NCBI GenBank assembly: GCA_017941705.1
Contig: JAGAVX010000050.1
Location: 1-64,000, forward strand
Direction: 5' to 3'
Source: Atopobiaceae bacterium
GTDB lineage: Bacteria > Actinomycetota > Coriobacteriia > Coriobacteriales > Atopobiaceae
Length of the DNA stretch: 64,000 nt
Made by a program: the position numbers and the translations under genes. The notes beneath the pieces are model-generated. The model saw only the letters and a list, made by a program, of their open reading frames with translations, was not told where the DNA came from and searched no databases. The number at the start of each line of letters is the position of its first letter. Position 1 is the first letter of the stretch. Below are positions 26,601 to 35,412 of the stretch, piece after piece.

Positions 26601-27263
26601 CAGGCTGCCGGAGCTACGAGATCGGAAGCGCGTGCCGAGGAGAAGGCTGCGGACGAGGAGCCAAAGATGCCTCCGACGCCGCCGCGTGCGCAGCAGGATG
26701 CCGAAGCGGAGGGCTCGTCCTACACCGATGACGCCGACAAGGCGACGAACCTCGGCTCGGCGTTCCACGAGCTGGCGCAGACGATGGTCGAGACGGGTGG
26801 GGCCCATAGCGAGGAGCGTCTTGCGGCGCTCGCCAGGACGTGGCACCTGTCTGCCAGGCAACTCAATCGCCTGAGGAGCGCAATCGGACGCTGGGAGGGC
26901 TGCGAGCTGCGGCGCGAGGCGCTCTCATACGATCTCGTAAGGCCCGAGGTGCCCTTCTTCGTGCGGGTCGACTCTGTGTATGGCCAGTACGTGGAAGGCG
27001 CCATCGACCTGCTCGCCTGCGATCGGGGCTCGCGCGAGGCATTGGTGGTGGACTACAAGACCGGTGATGCGGGTCTGATCCTCAGCCAGATCGAGGAGCG
27101 CCACCGCATGCAGGCGAACTTCTATGCCTGGGTGCTTATGGACCAGGGCTTCGAGTGCGTGGATTGCGCCTTCGTCTGTGTCGAGCTCGATGATGGGTCG
27201 GGAGGGCCCATTGTGGTCAGGTATGCGTTTGACCAGGATCACAGGCCGATGATAGGAGAGTAA
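23622..27263 (+). CDS. addA: AddA-like UvrD-family helicase-nuclease
   Basis: 1213 residues from the ATG at 23622 (MATFDISQLNEGQRAVVS). Superfamily 1 helicase with Walker A AAGAGSGKTFTL (about 28-39), the AEA-like motif ITFTEAAALEIKERVR, Walker B VMIDEFQDTD, QSIYRFRGGDVEVF and the helicase motif HGSKGLQFPI. The C-terminal nuclease domain carries EGAIDLLACDRGSREALVVDYKTGD. It supplies the 3'-5' translocating motor and one nuclease of AddAB. No LexA box was seen upstream of addB. Length is typical. Confidence 0.93.
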   Translation: MATFDISQLNEGQRAVVSRLDEPLFVAAGAGSGKTFTLTARLVHALSRGSAGEGGRYLDSVEQALVITFTEAAALEIKERVRQALRTAGEDDPFLREESLRVDNAWISTIHGMCSRILRRHAIELGIDPKFGVCEGSVAEALLARALEEVMTDVQNGDEFAPLRSEYPLWSAGGFGSGSVVGMINDLRSEAAKSPHGYDDFICPQSNQTASEMASLQRCFDAIDALNLAEKQREVTIASLEALARFSSLAPGERTPERACEALAAVKVPDLRKQDQKPFKEDAKRQLAQAMVCAQYERVQAFSAQLVMLARKVDERYGQLKREHSYLDNDDLISCALEAVEGNPEVARDYAGRFRLVMIDEFQDTDQKQLRLISLLSGKDACHLTTVGDAQQSIYRFRGGDVEVFRARGRSLPESSHVKMDVNYRSDHNVLALVERTCGDAGLLEDFLKLACDGGRRDSYVAREADGAEAPRIRLEVATGGNAEIMSATLAAQLADRLARYRSQGQAPGSMALLLGTTSKVGLYLDALRSRGLPAVVTGGSSFSTTPEVGVVQALLHTLANPHDTETGLFRLLSSDMFRLDADDFCQLGTRAQEVLDAPTKRPVEQCFIDGSLELYGGAQPSLRLRAAHAVLGRAFARLGRWELADICQAVIEESGWLSRLEERGADGLPVAANVLAAVRYVRELTRDLGLGAARAADEFDRWLAASKLTPAMLVGERVDAVQVMTIHGSKGLQFPITAVAECWGNASSSGKLSVGRVDESCVVCVGPKTDAKGFSSMLKEVEVPIEAHECGSVAEWALFLRQQEATAEQAEKNRLLYVALTRAEEALVVGIPVSDGKQYLSELAMGMLGAFPELDELSAGEHVIGVNPESPIECERRVSDGSGSTRIERVPTEAADGIARVIELIRPKRGSSDPWEVRSAGTLAGFDGELPESVTLIPTLGVERDADTTDQSEDEHFALYQMEDATPVTRGWRAREGVFSYSSAHALMEEHAQAAGATRSEARAEEKAADEEPKMPPTPPRAQQDAEAEGSSYTDDADKATNLGSAFHELAQTMVETGGAHSEERLAALARTWHLSARQLNRLRSAIGRWEGCELRREALSYDLVRPEVPFFVRVDSVYGQYVEGAIDLLACDRGSREALVVDYKTGDAGLILSQIEERHRMQANFYAWVLMDQGFECVDCAFVCVELDDGSGGPIVVRYAFDQDHRPMIGE

Positions 27264-27270
27264 GTCAACC

Positions 27271-27375
27271 TGTGTGGTGCCGGGGACACGCCCCTAGCCA
27301 ACAGAAGTGTGGTCCGGGGGACACGCCCCTGCACCACACTTCTGTTGGCTAGGGGCGTGTCCCCGGCACCACACA
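27271..27375. repeat. Perfect 43-bp inverted repeat after addA
   Basis: Arms 27271-27313 and 27333-27375 are perfect reverse complements. The 19-nt centre itself repeats the GGGGGACACGCCCC motif of the arms. It starts 8 bp after the addA stop. Far larger than a terminator and without a T tract. Confidence 0.9.
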
Positions 27376-27475
27376 CGAGCGTGAGCCTCTTGCTGTTTTA
27401 AGCAGGCAACAACTGGGTACGCTGTGATTGTACAGGTACCTGTCTATAGCCTCACATGGTTCGAGGGGAGTTCTC

Positions 27476-28153
27476 ATGGGCAAGACTCGCACTCTTCGTA
27501 AGGTCTTGGGCACGCTCTTGGCCATCGTGCTCGTTGTGGTGCTCGCGTTTGGCGCGTGGATAGGCCTGAGCGCCCAGCGCGTGGGAGGCCTGTTCGAGCA
27601 GACGTCGAATGCCTTCGTAGCCCTTCAGGAGCATGTCGAGGCAAAGGACTACCAAGCAGCGATGGTCTCTGCACGCGAGGCGGCCGCGTACACGAGCGAG
27701 GCGTCTGAGGAGCTTTCGGGCGTGCAGTGGGACATCGCGTCCAGACTGCCCGCCCTCGGCGTCGATGCCGGGGTGATGCGCTCCATCGGATCGATTTCCG
27801 GCAAGCTGTCCAACGAGGCGATCATTCCGGTACTCGATGGATGGGACGCGCTTGCCGCAGACGGGATCATAGTCAACGACCAGATCGACTTCAGCAAGAT
27901 CGGCGACAAGATCGACCAGGTTGTCGCGCTGGCGGAGTCCCTTCAGAAGGCGGACGGGGTTGTCGATGCGTGCTCCGCTGAGGCCAACGCGCTGCCCGCA
28001 TCCCACTTTGACAAGCTCAACGATTGGGTCGGTCAGGTCAAGGGGGCTGTTGCCACGGTTGACGAGACGCTCGACCAGCTGGTGGGCGTGGCCAACCTCG
28101 TGACGGGTGCCTCATCGCTCTTTACGACCTTCGCTACGGCTGCGGGTGCGTAG
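27476..28153 (+). CDS. Membrane-anchored protein resembling the DUF4012 N-terminal region
   Basis: 225 residues from the ATG at 27476. A basic start (MGKTRTLRK) and one hydrophobic segment (about 10-32) anchor a helical extracytoplasmic domain. The part VQWDIASRLPALGVDAGVMRS...PVLDGWDAL resembles the segment that precedes the DUF4012 domain in large actinobacterial proteins, where a helical repeat counts residues per accumulated step (l...D...A). The DUF4012 domain itself is absent: the gene ends at TTFATAAGA. It may be a short family member or a truncated descendant. It converges on the aminopeptidase gene. Confidence 0.6.
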   Translation: MGKTRTLRKVLGTLLAIVLVVVLAFGAWIGLSAQRVGGLFEQTSNAFVALQEHVEAKDYQAAMVSAREAAAYTSEASEELSGVQWDIASRLPALGVDAGVMRSIGSISGKLSNEAIIPVLDGWDALAADGIIVNDQIDFSKIGDKIDQVVALAESLQKADGVVDACSAEANALPASHFDKLNDWVGQVKGAVATVDETLDQLVGVANLVTGASSLFTTFATAAGA

Positions 28154-28178
28154 GCAAAGCGGCCACTAAGGTGAAGGA

Positions 28179-28223
28179 AGAGGGCGTCTCCGCGATGATC
28201 TGCGTGTCGCGGAGACGCCCTCT
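28179..28223. terminator. Bidirectional terminator
   Basis: A perfect 17-bp stem AGAGGGCGTCTCCGCGA / TCGCGGAGACGCCCTCT with an 11-nt loop between convergent genes. T tracts are short on both sides. Confidence 0.75.
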
Positions 28224-28249
28224 GTTGCGTGCGTGATGGGTCGTGTGCG

Positions 28250-29647
28250 CTACTCGAGCGTGAGGAAGGCCTGGTAGCCACGGTAGGCCTCATAGAGGTC
28301 GGCCTTGCTGATGGCTTCCCAGGGGGCATGCATCGAAAGGACGGGCACGCCGCAGTCGATGACGCGGATGCCATAGTTAGCGAGGATGTAGGCGATGGTG
28401 CCGCCGCCACCCTGGTCGACCTTTCCGATCTCGGAGGTCTGCCATGCGACATCGTGGGCGTCCATGACGTTGCGGATGCGCGCCACATACTCGGCGTCTG
28501 CGTCGTTCGAGCCGCCCTTGCCGCCTCTTCCCGTGAACTTGTTGAACGAGAGGCCACGTCCCAGATATGCCGCGTTCTTGGGCTCGAATGCGCTGGCAAA
28601 CGAGGGGTCATAGCCAGCCGAGACATCGCTCGAGAGCATGTCGGAGTTGGCGAGGCACCTGCGCATGGCAAGCGTGCCCTCGCCGTGGCCGGTCAGGGCC
28701 ATGAGCTCGGCGATGACGTTCTCAAAGAAGTGGCTCTGCATGCCGGTCGCCCCGACCGAGCCGATCTCCTCCTTGTCAACGAGGATGGTGAGGGCCGTGC
28801 GCACGGGCGCCTCGTCAAGGGCGAGCTGCGCCTTGAGGCTCGGGTAGGAGCAGCTGCGGTCGTCATGACCGTAGCCCAGGATCATCGAGCGGTCAAAGCC
28901 GAGGTCGCGGGCGGGGCCTGCGGGGACGACCTCGAGCTCGGCCGAGAGGAAGTCCTCCTCGTCGATGCCGTAGCTCTCCTTGAGAATGGCAAGCAGCTGG
29001 CTCTTGACAGGGTTCTTCTCGCCGTCATTGCCCTCGATGCAAAGGGGCTTGTTGCCCACGAGCAGGTCGAGCATCTCGCCCTCGATGACCTTGGAGCCCG
29101 ACTTCTCGAGCTGCTCGGCGGCGAGGTGGATGAGCAGGTCGGTCACCACGAACACCGGGTCGGCAGGATCCTCGCCAACCACCACGGGCACCACGGTGCC
29201 GTCCTTCTTGGCCACCACGCCATGGATGGCCAGCGGGATGGTGACCCACTGGTACTTCTTGATGCCGCCGTAGTAGTGGGTGTCCAGGTACACGAGGTCG
29301 TTCTTCTCCTCGGCCGGGTTCTGCTTCACGTCGAGGCGCGGGCTGTCGATATGGGCGCCCAGGATGTTGATGCCGCGCGTGAGGTCCTCGCGTCCGATCT
29401 TGACAAGGATGAGCGACTTGCCACGGTTGGAGGCATAGATGCCGTCCCCGGCCACGAGCTGCGCACCCTCGGCAATGCAATCCTCGATGTCGCGATAGCC
29501 TGCTGCCTTTGCCAGCTCGATGGCCTCTGCGACGCACTCCCGTTCGGTCTTGTTGCGCGATATGAAGGCCGCGTAGTCGCTCGCAAAGCCCTCGAGCTCT
29601 GCAAGCTGTGCGGCGGAATACTTCTTCCAGGCGATTGGACGCTCCAT
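28250..29647 (-). CDS. M18 family aminopeptidase
   Basis: 465 residues from the ATG at 29647 (MERPIAWKKYSAAQLAELEGF) behind GAGGAGACC. A cytoplasmic zinc aminopeptidase. Motifs: GAHIDSPRLDVKQNP (metal His-Asp), YGHDDRSCSYP, the catalytic/metal block LVDKEEIGSVGATGMQS (Glu-Glu), SSDVSAGYDP (Asp) and the final His in PVLSMHAPWE. All ligand positions expected for M18 are present. These enzymes release acidic or neutral N-terminal residues; the exact preference cannot be told. Divergent from dnaE. Confidence 0.92.
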   Translation of the reverse strand: MERPIAWKKYSAAQLAELEGFASDYAAFISRNKTERECVAEAIELAKAAGYRDIEDCIAEGAQLVAGDGIYASNRGKSLILVKIGREDLTRGINILGAHIDSPRLDVKQNPAEEKNDLVYLDTHYYGGIKKYQWVTIPLAIHGVVAKKDGTVVPVVVGEDPADPVFVVTDLLIHLAAEQLEKSGSKVIEGEMLDLLVGNKPLCIEGNDGEKNPVKSQLLAILKESYGIDEEDFLSAELEVVPAGPARDLGFDRSMILGYGHDDRSCSYPSLKAQLALDEAPVRTALTILVDKEEIGSVGATGMQSHFFENVIAELMALTGHGEGTLAMRRCLANSDMLSSDVSAGYDPSFASAFEPKNAAYLGRGLSFNKFTGRGGKGGSNDADAEYVARIRNVMDAHDVAWQTSEIGKVDQGGGGTIAYILANYGIRVIDCGVPVLSMHAPWEAISKADLYEAYRGYQAFLTLE

Positions 29648-29913
29648 GGTCTCCTCGTTTCTACGTTGCTGTTGACGAATTGTCATGGTAGATGGCATCG
29701 CCGCCATGGCAGGGCGGAATCGCCCGTACACACAGCATCTGCAGAGGCACTGATTGCATAACTGATGCTCGGAGAGCCGCCGCGGCTCCAGGCGTCGCGG
29801 CGCTCGGACCGAACACAGTGTCAACTCTTCGCGTGTCCTATGAGAACACGCGTTTCGTGTCGCAAGACTCGGCTAGAATGGGTCTCCAGCAACCATCTCA
29901 CGAAAGGCCCAGC

Positions 29914-32900
29914 ATGGCGTTCGTTCACCTTCACAACCACTCCGACTTCTCGATTCTCGACGGGGCGACCTCCATCCCCGACATGGTCAAGCGCGCCGTC
30001 GACCTCGACATGCCCGCCATCGCCCTCACCGACCATGGCTACATGTTCGGCGTTCCCAACTTTGACCTCGAGTGCCGCAAGTACAACAGCGCGGCGGCCG
30101 ACTTCAAGCAGTGGTCGCACGACCTCGAGTGCTTCAAGAAGGATTGGGACCTCGAGGAGCCTGCGCAGGATGCCCCCGACGCAGGTCCCCACGACCATGT
30201 GCACGCCCAATGGGAGCGCGACGTCGCCGCCTGGCAGGCAGCGGGCGGCGCGGCCAACAAGGACGAGGCGCTCGCGGCGGTCGAGGCGTGTAAGCCCGTG
30301 CCGGTCATCAAGCCCATCTTTGGCTGCGAGGCGTACTTCATCACCGACGACACCATCGAGAAGGGCACCAAGCAGCGGCGCTACCATCTCATCCTGCTGG
30401 CCAAGAACGAGACCGGCTACGTGAACCTCATGAAGATGATGTCCAAGGCCGCAAACGAGATGTTCTACTACAAGCCCCGCACCACGCTCGACATGCTCAA
30501 GCAGTACCACGAGGGCATCCTCTGCCAGAGCGCCTGCGTGCAGGGCATCATTCCGCAGAACATCCTCGACGGCAACTTTGACGAGGCGGAGCGCTGGGCG
30601 CGTACCTTCCAGGACATCTTTGGGGAGGACTTCTACATCGAGGTGCAGGACCACGGCCTCGAGTTCAGGGGCGGCCTCAATGACCGCACCCTCGACGAGC
30701 AGCTCGTCAAGCTCGCCCGCAAGCTGAACATCAAGGTGGTCGCCACCAACGACTTCCATTACCTCACGCGCGAGGACGCCCCCACGCAGGACATCATCAG
30801 CTGCATCGGTACGGCCGATCAGCTTGACAACACCAACCGCAAGCACATGGAGGGCACCGAGTTCTACCTCAAGACCGAGGAGGAGATGCGCGCCCTCTTC
30901 TCCTGGCTGCCCGAGGCCTGCGACAACACGCTCGAGATAGCCGCCAAGTGCAACTACGAGCTCGACTGGACGCACATGTACCTGCCCAAGTTCCCAGGGC
31001 TGAGAGAGGGGGAGACCTCGGAGGAGCGCTTCCGCAAGGAGTGCGAGGAGGGCCTCGCCAAGCGCTACGGTGACGACTGGCGCAACCTCACCATCGGTGG
31101 CGTCAACGTGCAGGAGCGTTTTGAGTACGAGTATGACGTCATCTGCACCAAGGGCTTTGCCGACTACTTCCTCATCGTGCAGGAGTACGTGCGTTGGGCC
31201 AAGCAGAACGGCATCGGCGTCGGGCCGGGCCGCGGCTCCGCCGCAGGCGCCATCGTTGCCTATGCGATGGACATCACGACCTTTGACCCGCTCGAGAACG
31301 GCCTGATGTTCGAGCGATTCCTGTCGGTCGAGCGCTCCGAGATGCCCGATATCGACATGGACTTCGACGATGAGCGAAGGCTGGAGGTCGTCCAGCACGT
31401 GCGTGAACTGTACGGGTCCGACCGCGTGAGCCACGTCATCACCTACTCGACCATCAAGGCCAAGCAGGCGATAAACGACGCCAACCGCGTCCTGGGATTC
31501 CCGGTGTACATGGGTCAGCGCCTGTCCAAGATGATCTCGAACGACCCCAAGGCCAAGCTCAAGTTCGTGCTCAACAAGACCAGCGGCAAGGAGGACCTGT
31601 ACAGCCAGGACTTCCGTGACGCCTACGACAAGGATGCCGACGCGCATCGCATCATCGACGCGGCTCTGGCCATCGAGGGCAAGACGCGCGGCGAGGGCGT
31701 GCACGCCTGCGCCGTCCTGATCGCGCCCACGCCGGTCAACGACCACGTGCCCACCAAGCTCGACACCAAGGGCGGTGTCGAGATCACCCAGTACGAGGGT
31801 CACTCGGTCGCCGACATGGGCCTGCTCAAGATGGACTTCCTCGGACTGCGCACGCTCACCGTCATCAGCAAGGCGCTGCGCAACATCCGTGCCAACTACC
31901 CGAGCGTGGCCGACATCGATGCCGTGCCCGAGGCCGTGCGCAAAACCGTCAAGCCGGGTGCGACCTGCGTCGACATCGACGTCGACAAGATTCCCTTTGA
32001 CGACCCTGCGATCTTTGCGCTTATGGGCCGCGGACACACGGCAGGCGTCTTCCAGATCGAGTCCGCAGGCATGACGGCGACGATCAAGGGCATGCAGCCG
32101 CGCGAGTACAAGCAGGTCGTGGCACTTATCGCCCTGTATCGCCCGGGCCCGCTCGGCGCCGGCATGGTCAGCGACTACATCGACCGCATGAACGGCCGCA
32201 AGGAGGTCGCCTTCTACGACAACCGCCTCTCCGACATCCTCGAGGAGACCTACGGCACGATGGTCTACCAAGAGCAGGTCATGCAGATCTCGATGAAGAT
32301 GTGCGGGTTCTCGGCAGGTGAGTCGGACTCGCGTATCCGCAAGCCGGTGGCCAAGAAGAAGATCAAGATGCTCACCGACCAGGTCTTCCACTGGGAGGAC
32401 GGCAAGGACGAGACCATTCGCGACCACTGGATGAACGGTGCGGTCCGCAATGACTACTCCCTTGCGACGGCGGAGAAGATCTGGGACGACGTGCTCGAGT
32501 TCGCATCGTATGCCTTCAACAAGAGCCACTCGGCCGGCTACGCGATTCTGGTCATGCAGACGGCATGGCTCAAGGCATACTTCCCCAAGGAGTACATGGC
32601 CTCGGTTCTGACCAGCTACATGGGCAAGACCGAGAAGATCGTCCACTACGTGACCGCGTGCAGGCACGAGGGCATCCAGGTGCTGCCGCCTGACATCAAC
32701 GAGAGCGGCAAGGACTTCACCGCGACCGCCGAGGGCATCCGCTTTGGCTTTGCGGGCATCCGTGGCGTGGGAGCAGGCGTGGGCGAGGCCATCATGGCCG
32801 AGCGCGACGCTGGCGGCCCGTTCAAGACCCTGCACGACTTCGTCGACCGCGTCGACTCGAGCCAGGCAAACCGCCGCGTGGTCGAGGCGCTCATCAAGAG

Positions 32901-33825
32901 CGGGGCCTTTGACTCGACGGGCTACACGCGCATGCAGATGATGCATTTCGTCGACAAGAACAACCCCGAGAACATCATCGATGCTGCCGCCAAGCGCCAG
33001 AAGGACCGCGCCGCCGGGCAGAGCTCCCTGTTTGACATGTTTGCCGACGTCGCCGGATCGGGCTTTGAGAACGACGTCCCGCCCGCAGACGGCATCGAGT
33101 GGGATCGTACCGTCAAGCTTGCGCAAGAGCACGACGTTCTGGGCATCTACGTCTCGGACCACCCCCTGCGCCCGTACGAGTACGCCCTGTCCAAGGCGCG
33201 CGACTACCTCATCTCCGATATCGAGGTGAGCGAGGAGTACGTGAACCCCGCAACGGGCACGACAGGCACCCGCTATAAGGTACCCGAGGGCAAGCCCATA
33301 CACCTTGCCGGCATGGTGACGGGTGTGGCAAAGAAGACCACCAAGAACGGTGACAACATGGCCATCGTGACCCTCGAGGACATGGAAGGCGAGATCACCC
33401 TGGTGGTGTTCCCCAAGCTCTACAAGCAGTGTGCCGCCACGCTTGCCGGCGAGATCAACCAGGAGACCGGCGAGAGCGTCGGCAACGTGTTCGTGCGCGT
33501 GACGGGTAAGCTGGAGCGCTCCGACCGCGGCAGCCAGATCATCTGCCAGGACGTTCAGGCGATGGAGCTCTCCGATCGCACGAACAAGCCCAAGATCTTC
33601 GAGGTGTTCATGACGCCGCGCATGCTCTCGTACGATCGCATGCAGAACCTCAACTCGATCTTTGCCCGCTATGGCGGCATGGACCGCGTGGAGCTGCTGG
33701 TGCAGGAGGCCTCTGGCGCGACGATGCGCATGGAGCTGCCCACCCGCGTCGATGCACGCAACGTGCTGCTCAAGGCCGAGGTCATCGATCTCATCGGCCA
33801 GGAGGGCCATGTGGCGTACGCCTAA
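29914..33825 (+). CDS. dnaE: DNA polymerase III subunit alpha
   Basis: 1303 residues from the ATG at 29914 (MAFVHLHNHSDFSILDG), behind GAAAGGCCC. The replicative polymerase, DnaE1 class. The N-terminal PHP domain opens with HLHNHSDFS and has TDHGYMFG. The polymerase core follows with GVGPGRGSAAGAIVAY and PDIDMDFDDERR, holding the catalytic aspartates. Helix-hairpin-helix and a C-terminal OB-fold (HLAGMVTGVAKKTTKNGD) end the protein. An insertion at about 45-110 (CRKYNSAAADFKQWSHDLE...) is rich in charged residues and interrupts the usual PHP loop. The 266 bp upstream (29648-29913) hold both divergent promoters. Confidence 0.97.
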   Translation: MAFVHLHNHSDFSILDGATSIPDMVKRAVDLDMPAIALTDHGYMFGVPNFDLECRKYNSAAADFKQWSHDLECFKKDWDLEEPAQDAPDAGPHDHVHAQWERDVAAWQAAGGAANKDEALAAVEACKPVPVIKPIFGCEAYFITDDTIEKGTKQRRYHLILLAKNETGYVNLMKMMSKAANEMFYYKPRTTLDMLKQYHEGILCQSACVQGIIPQNILDGNFDEAERWARTFQDIFGEDFYIEVQDHGLEFRGGLNDRTLDEQLVKLARKLNIKVVATNDFHYLTREDAPTQDIISCIGTADQLDNTNRKHMEGTEFYLKTEEEMRALFSWLPEACDNTLEIAAKCNYELDWTHMYLPKFPGLREGETSEERFRKECEEGLAKRYGDDWRNLTIGGVNVQERFEYEYDVICTKGFADYFLIVQEYVRWAKQNGIGVGPGRGSAAGAIVAYAMDITTFDPLENGLMFERFLSVERSEMPDIDMDFDDERRLEVVQHVRELYGSDRVSHVITYSTIKAKQAINDANRVLGFPVYMGQRLSKMISNDPKAKLKFVLNKTSGKEDLYSQDFRDAYDKDADAHRIIDAALAIEGKTRGEGVHACAVLIAPTPVNDHVPTKLDTKGGVEITQYEGHSVADMGLLKMDFLGLRTLTVISKALRNIRANYPSVADIDAVPEAVRKTVKPGATCVDIDVDKIPFDDPAIFALMGRGHTAGVFQIESAGMTATIKGMQPREYKQVVALIALYRPGPLGAGMVSDYIDRMNGRKEVAFYDNRLSDILEETYGTMVYQEQVMQISMKMCGFSAGESDSRIRKPVAKKKIKMLTDQVFHWEDGKDETIRDHWMNGAVRNDYSLATAEKIWDDVLEFASYAFNKSHSAGYAILVMQTAWLKAYFPKEYMASVLTSYMGKTEKIVHYVTACRHEGIQVLPPDINESGKDFTATAEGIRFGFAGIRGVGAGVGEAIMAERDAGGPFKTLHDFVDRVDSSQANRRVVEALIKSGAFDSTGYTRMQMMHFVDKNNPENIIDAAAKRQKDRAAGQSSLFDMFADVAGSGFENDVPPADGIEWDRTVKLAQEHDVLGIYVSDHPLRPYEYALSKARDYLISDIEVSEEYVNPATGTTGTRYKVPEGKPIHLAGMVTGVAKKTTKNGDNMAIVTLEDMEGEITLVVFPKLYKQCAATLAGEINQETGESVGNVFVRVTGKLERSDRGSQIICQDVQAMELSDRTNKPKIFEVFMTPRMLSYDRMQNLNSIFARYGGMDRVELLVQEASGATMRMELPTRVDARNVLLKAEVIDLIGQEGHVAYA

Positions 33826-33834
33826 GACTCACTT

Positions 33835-33871
33835 CGGGTGCGCCCAGGGGACAGTCCCCTGGGCGCACCCG
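33835..33871. repeat. Odd palindrome with GGGGACAGTCCCC centre after dnaE
   Basis: A perfect 18-bp inverted repeat (33835-33852 with 33854-33871) around a single central A. It lies between convergent dnaE and the Abi gene, so it may act as a bidirectional terminator, though only a distant TTTTT (33889-33893) follows. The centre belongs to the GGGGACA[CG]-type words seen elsewhere in the window. Confidence 0.75.
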
Positions 33872-33904
33872 AGTGTTAGGGCGATGCGTTTTTGCCCGAT
33901 GTTC

Positions 33905-34825
33905 CTAGATCTTGGTGAGCCCCGCCTCGTCGAGTACGCGCTGCAGCTCGGGGCTCGTGCCGGCGTAGCGTGCTATTACTTCGCGGACGCTTTCCATGAA
34001 TATCCGCTCGTCGTCTTCGGCGAGGTAGGCTGCCAAGGTCTTGACTATCTTGGGGTAGCCGTACTTGGACTTGCTAAACGATCCGTTGTATATGCGCTCC
34101 TCGTGGGCGCATCCGTTGCGTAGGTCACTCAGCGCATCGAGGTCCGCAAGCATTCCCTGCGGGGTCAGGGTTCGCCTTTCGTGGGTGGTTCCGCACACCT
34201 TTCGCAGAAGGTTGCAGACCTCGCGCTGCTCGTTGCCGATCATGAGGGCAAAGAAGTAGCGCAGGTTGCCAAAGGTGAGATCCGAGAACAGGACCCAGAG
34301 GGGAATGCTGTCATAGTGATCGCGGTACCATGCGACGCGTGCGTTGTCGTAGTCATCGTCAAGACGACCGGTGATCTTGTTGCTGCGCGCACAGCTCTCG
34401 AGCGTGTCGAGCAGGTTGTTGAGATCCCTGGCATAGGCGCCCTCACCGCGGAGGTACTCGCTCTGCTTCGTGTAGCTCCTACGCTCCAGGTATGCGCCGT
34501 TCCTGCGATGGTGCGCGCAGAACGTGTACGAGATTATTGCCCGCAACGTGCACTCGACGCTCATGAGCGCCATGAACGTGATGGAGCGAAGCTCGCGGTC
34601 AAACAGGAACAGCTGGTAGATCTGGTCGAACGTCGTCCCCGGCCGATATCGGTCATCTCCCGCCTCGGCCGACGCAACGGTGTCGATGAACGCCTTGCCG
34701 TAGCCGTTGACCACGGCGTAGTAGCCCTCGCGCTGGAGCGTCGAGGCCGTCCGCTCGTCTGTGGCAACACCGCGCTGCTCGAGCAGCTCGACCTGCTGCT
34801 GGATAGTCTTGAATTGCTTGTTCAT
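33905..34825 (-). CDS. Abi_2 (AbiD/F-like) abortive-infection protein with HEPN motif
   Basis: 306 residues with GGGAGAGGGCTC before the ATG. Similar to AbiD/AbiF-type phage-exclusion proteins: LLEQRGVATDERTASTLQREGYYAVVNGYG at the N-terminus, LFLFDRELRSITFMALMSVECTLR, and the C-terminal LSDLRNGCAHEERIYNG. The last has R-N-x3-H, the catalytic motif of HEPN ribonucleases. By family knowledge it would cleave RNA when infection is sensed and stop the host. It is a single gene with no partner, set between dnaE and the superoxide reductase. Confidence 0.85.
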   Translation of the reverse strand: MNKQFKTIQQQVELLEQRGVATDERTASTLQREGYYAVVNGYGKAFIDTVASAEAGDDRYRPGTTFDQIYQLFLFDRELRSITFMALMSVECTLRAIISYTFCAHHRRNGAYLERRSYTKQSEYLRGEGAYARDLNNLLDTLESCARSNKITGRLDDDYDNARVAWYRDHYDSIPLWVLFSDLTFGNLRYFFALMIGNEQREVCNLLRKVCGTTHERRTLTPQGMLADLDALSDLRNGCAHEERIYNGSFSKSKYGYPKIVKTLAAYLAEDDERIFMESVREVIARYAGTSPELQRVLDEAGLTKI

Positions 34826-35028
34826 GAGCCCTCTCCCCGATCGTTTTGCCTATGGTAGCGCGGTCGGTCGGGGAGAGGGGATGACAGTCGGGCGTACGCG
34901 AGTCAAATGACCTGCCTTCCTGATCTGGACAAGCATCTGGCAGCGCCCTAGGCGTTTGCCGTACAATGAGATGCATGGTGCGGCAGTCGAGATGCCGCAT
35001 GGAGAGGGACGAGTGAGAGGAGCCACAC

Positions 35029-35409
35029 ATGGCTGACGTCAAGTTCTACAAGTGCACCAAGTGCGCCAACATGTTCGTCAAGGTTCTCGAGGGTCCGTGC
35101 ACGCCCGTGTGCTGCGGCGAGCCCTGCGAGGAGCTCGTTGCCGGCTCCACCGACGCCGCCACCGAGAAGCACGTTCCTGCCGTCACCCGCGAGGGCGGCA
35201 AGATCATCGCCAAGGTCGGCGAGGTCGCCCATCCCATGATGGACGCACACTACATCCAGTTCGTCGCCCTTGCGAGCGAGGACCGTCTCGAGATCAAGAA
35301 GCTCCATCCTGGCGAGGAGCCGGTCGCCGAGTTCGATTGCGATGGCGCCTCTGACGTCACGATCTACGAGTACTGCAACCTCCACGGTCTCTGGAAGGCC
35401 GAAATCTAA
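35029..35409 (+). CDS. Desulfoferrodoxin-type superoxide reductase
   Basis: 126 residues. It reduces superoxide to peroxide without making oxygen, a defence typical of anaerobes. The N-terminal desulforedoxin-like centre has Cys9, Cys12, Cys28 and Cys29. The catalytic centre has His48 (EKHVPAV, with Lys47 in the active-site loop), His68 (VAHPMMDAH), His74, Cys116 and His119 (EYCNLHGLW). It is a complete 2Fe-type (class I) enzyme. A TACAAT -10-like box lies at 34962. The next gene starts 3 bp after the stop, so they are one unit. Confidence 0.94.
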   Translation: MADVKFYKCTKCANMFVKVLEGPCTPVCCGEPCEELVAGSTDAATEKHVPAVTREGGKIIAKVGEVAHPMMDAHYIQFVALASEDRLEIKKLHPGEEPVAEFDCDGASDVTIYEYCNLHGLWKAEI

Positions 35410-35412
35410 ATC

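Noticed and set aside
29843-29857. LexA-like GAACACGCGTTTCG upstream of dnaE
   Set aside because: The right half-site is GTTT rather than GTTC, the site lies in a random-looking stretch, and housekeeping dnaE is not expected to be LexA-controlled.
29821-33810. 1329-codon open frame antisense to dnaE
   Set aside because: It mirrors dnaE codon positions in a GC-rich gene; its translation is low-complexity Val/Leu/Asp/His-rich with no motif, and dnaE is certain on the other strand.
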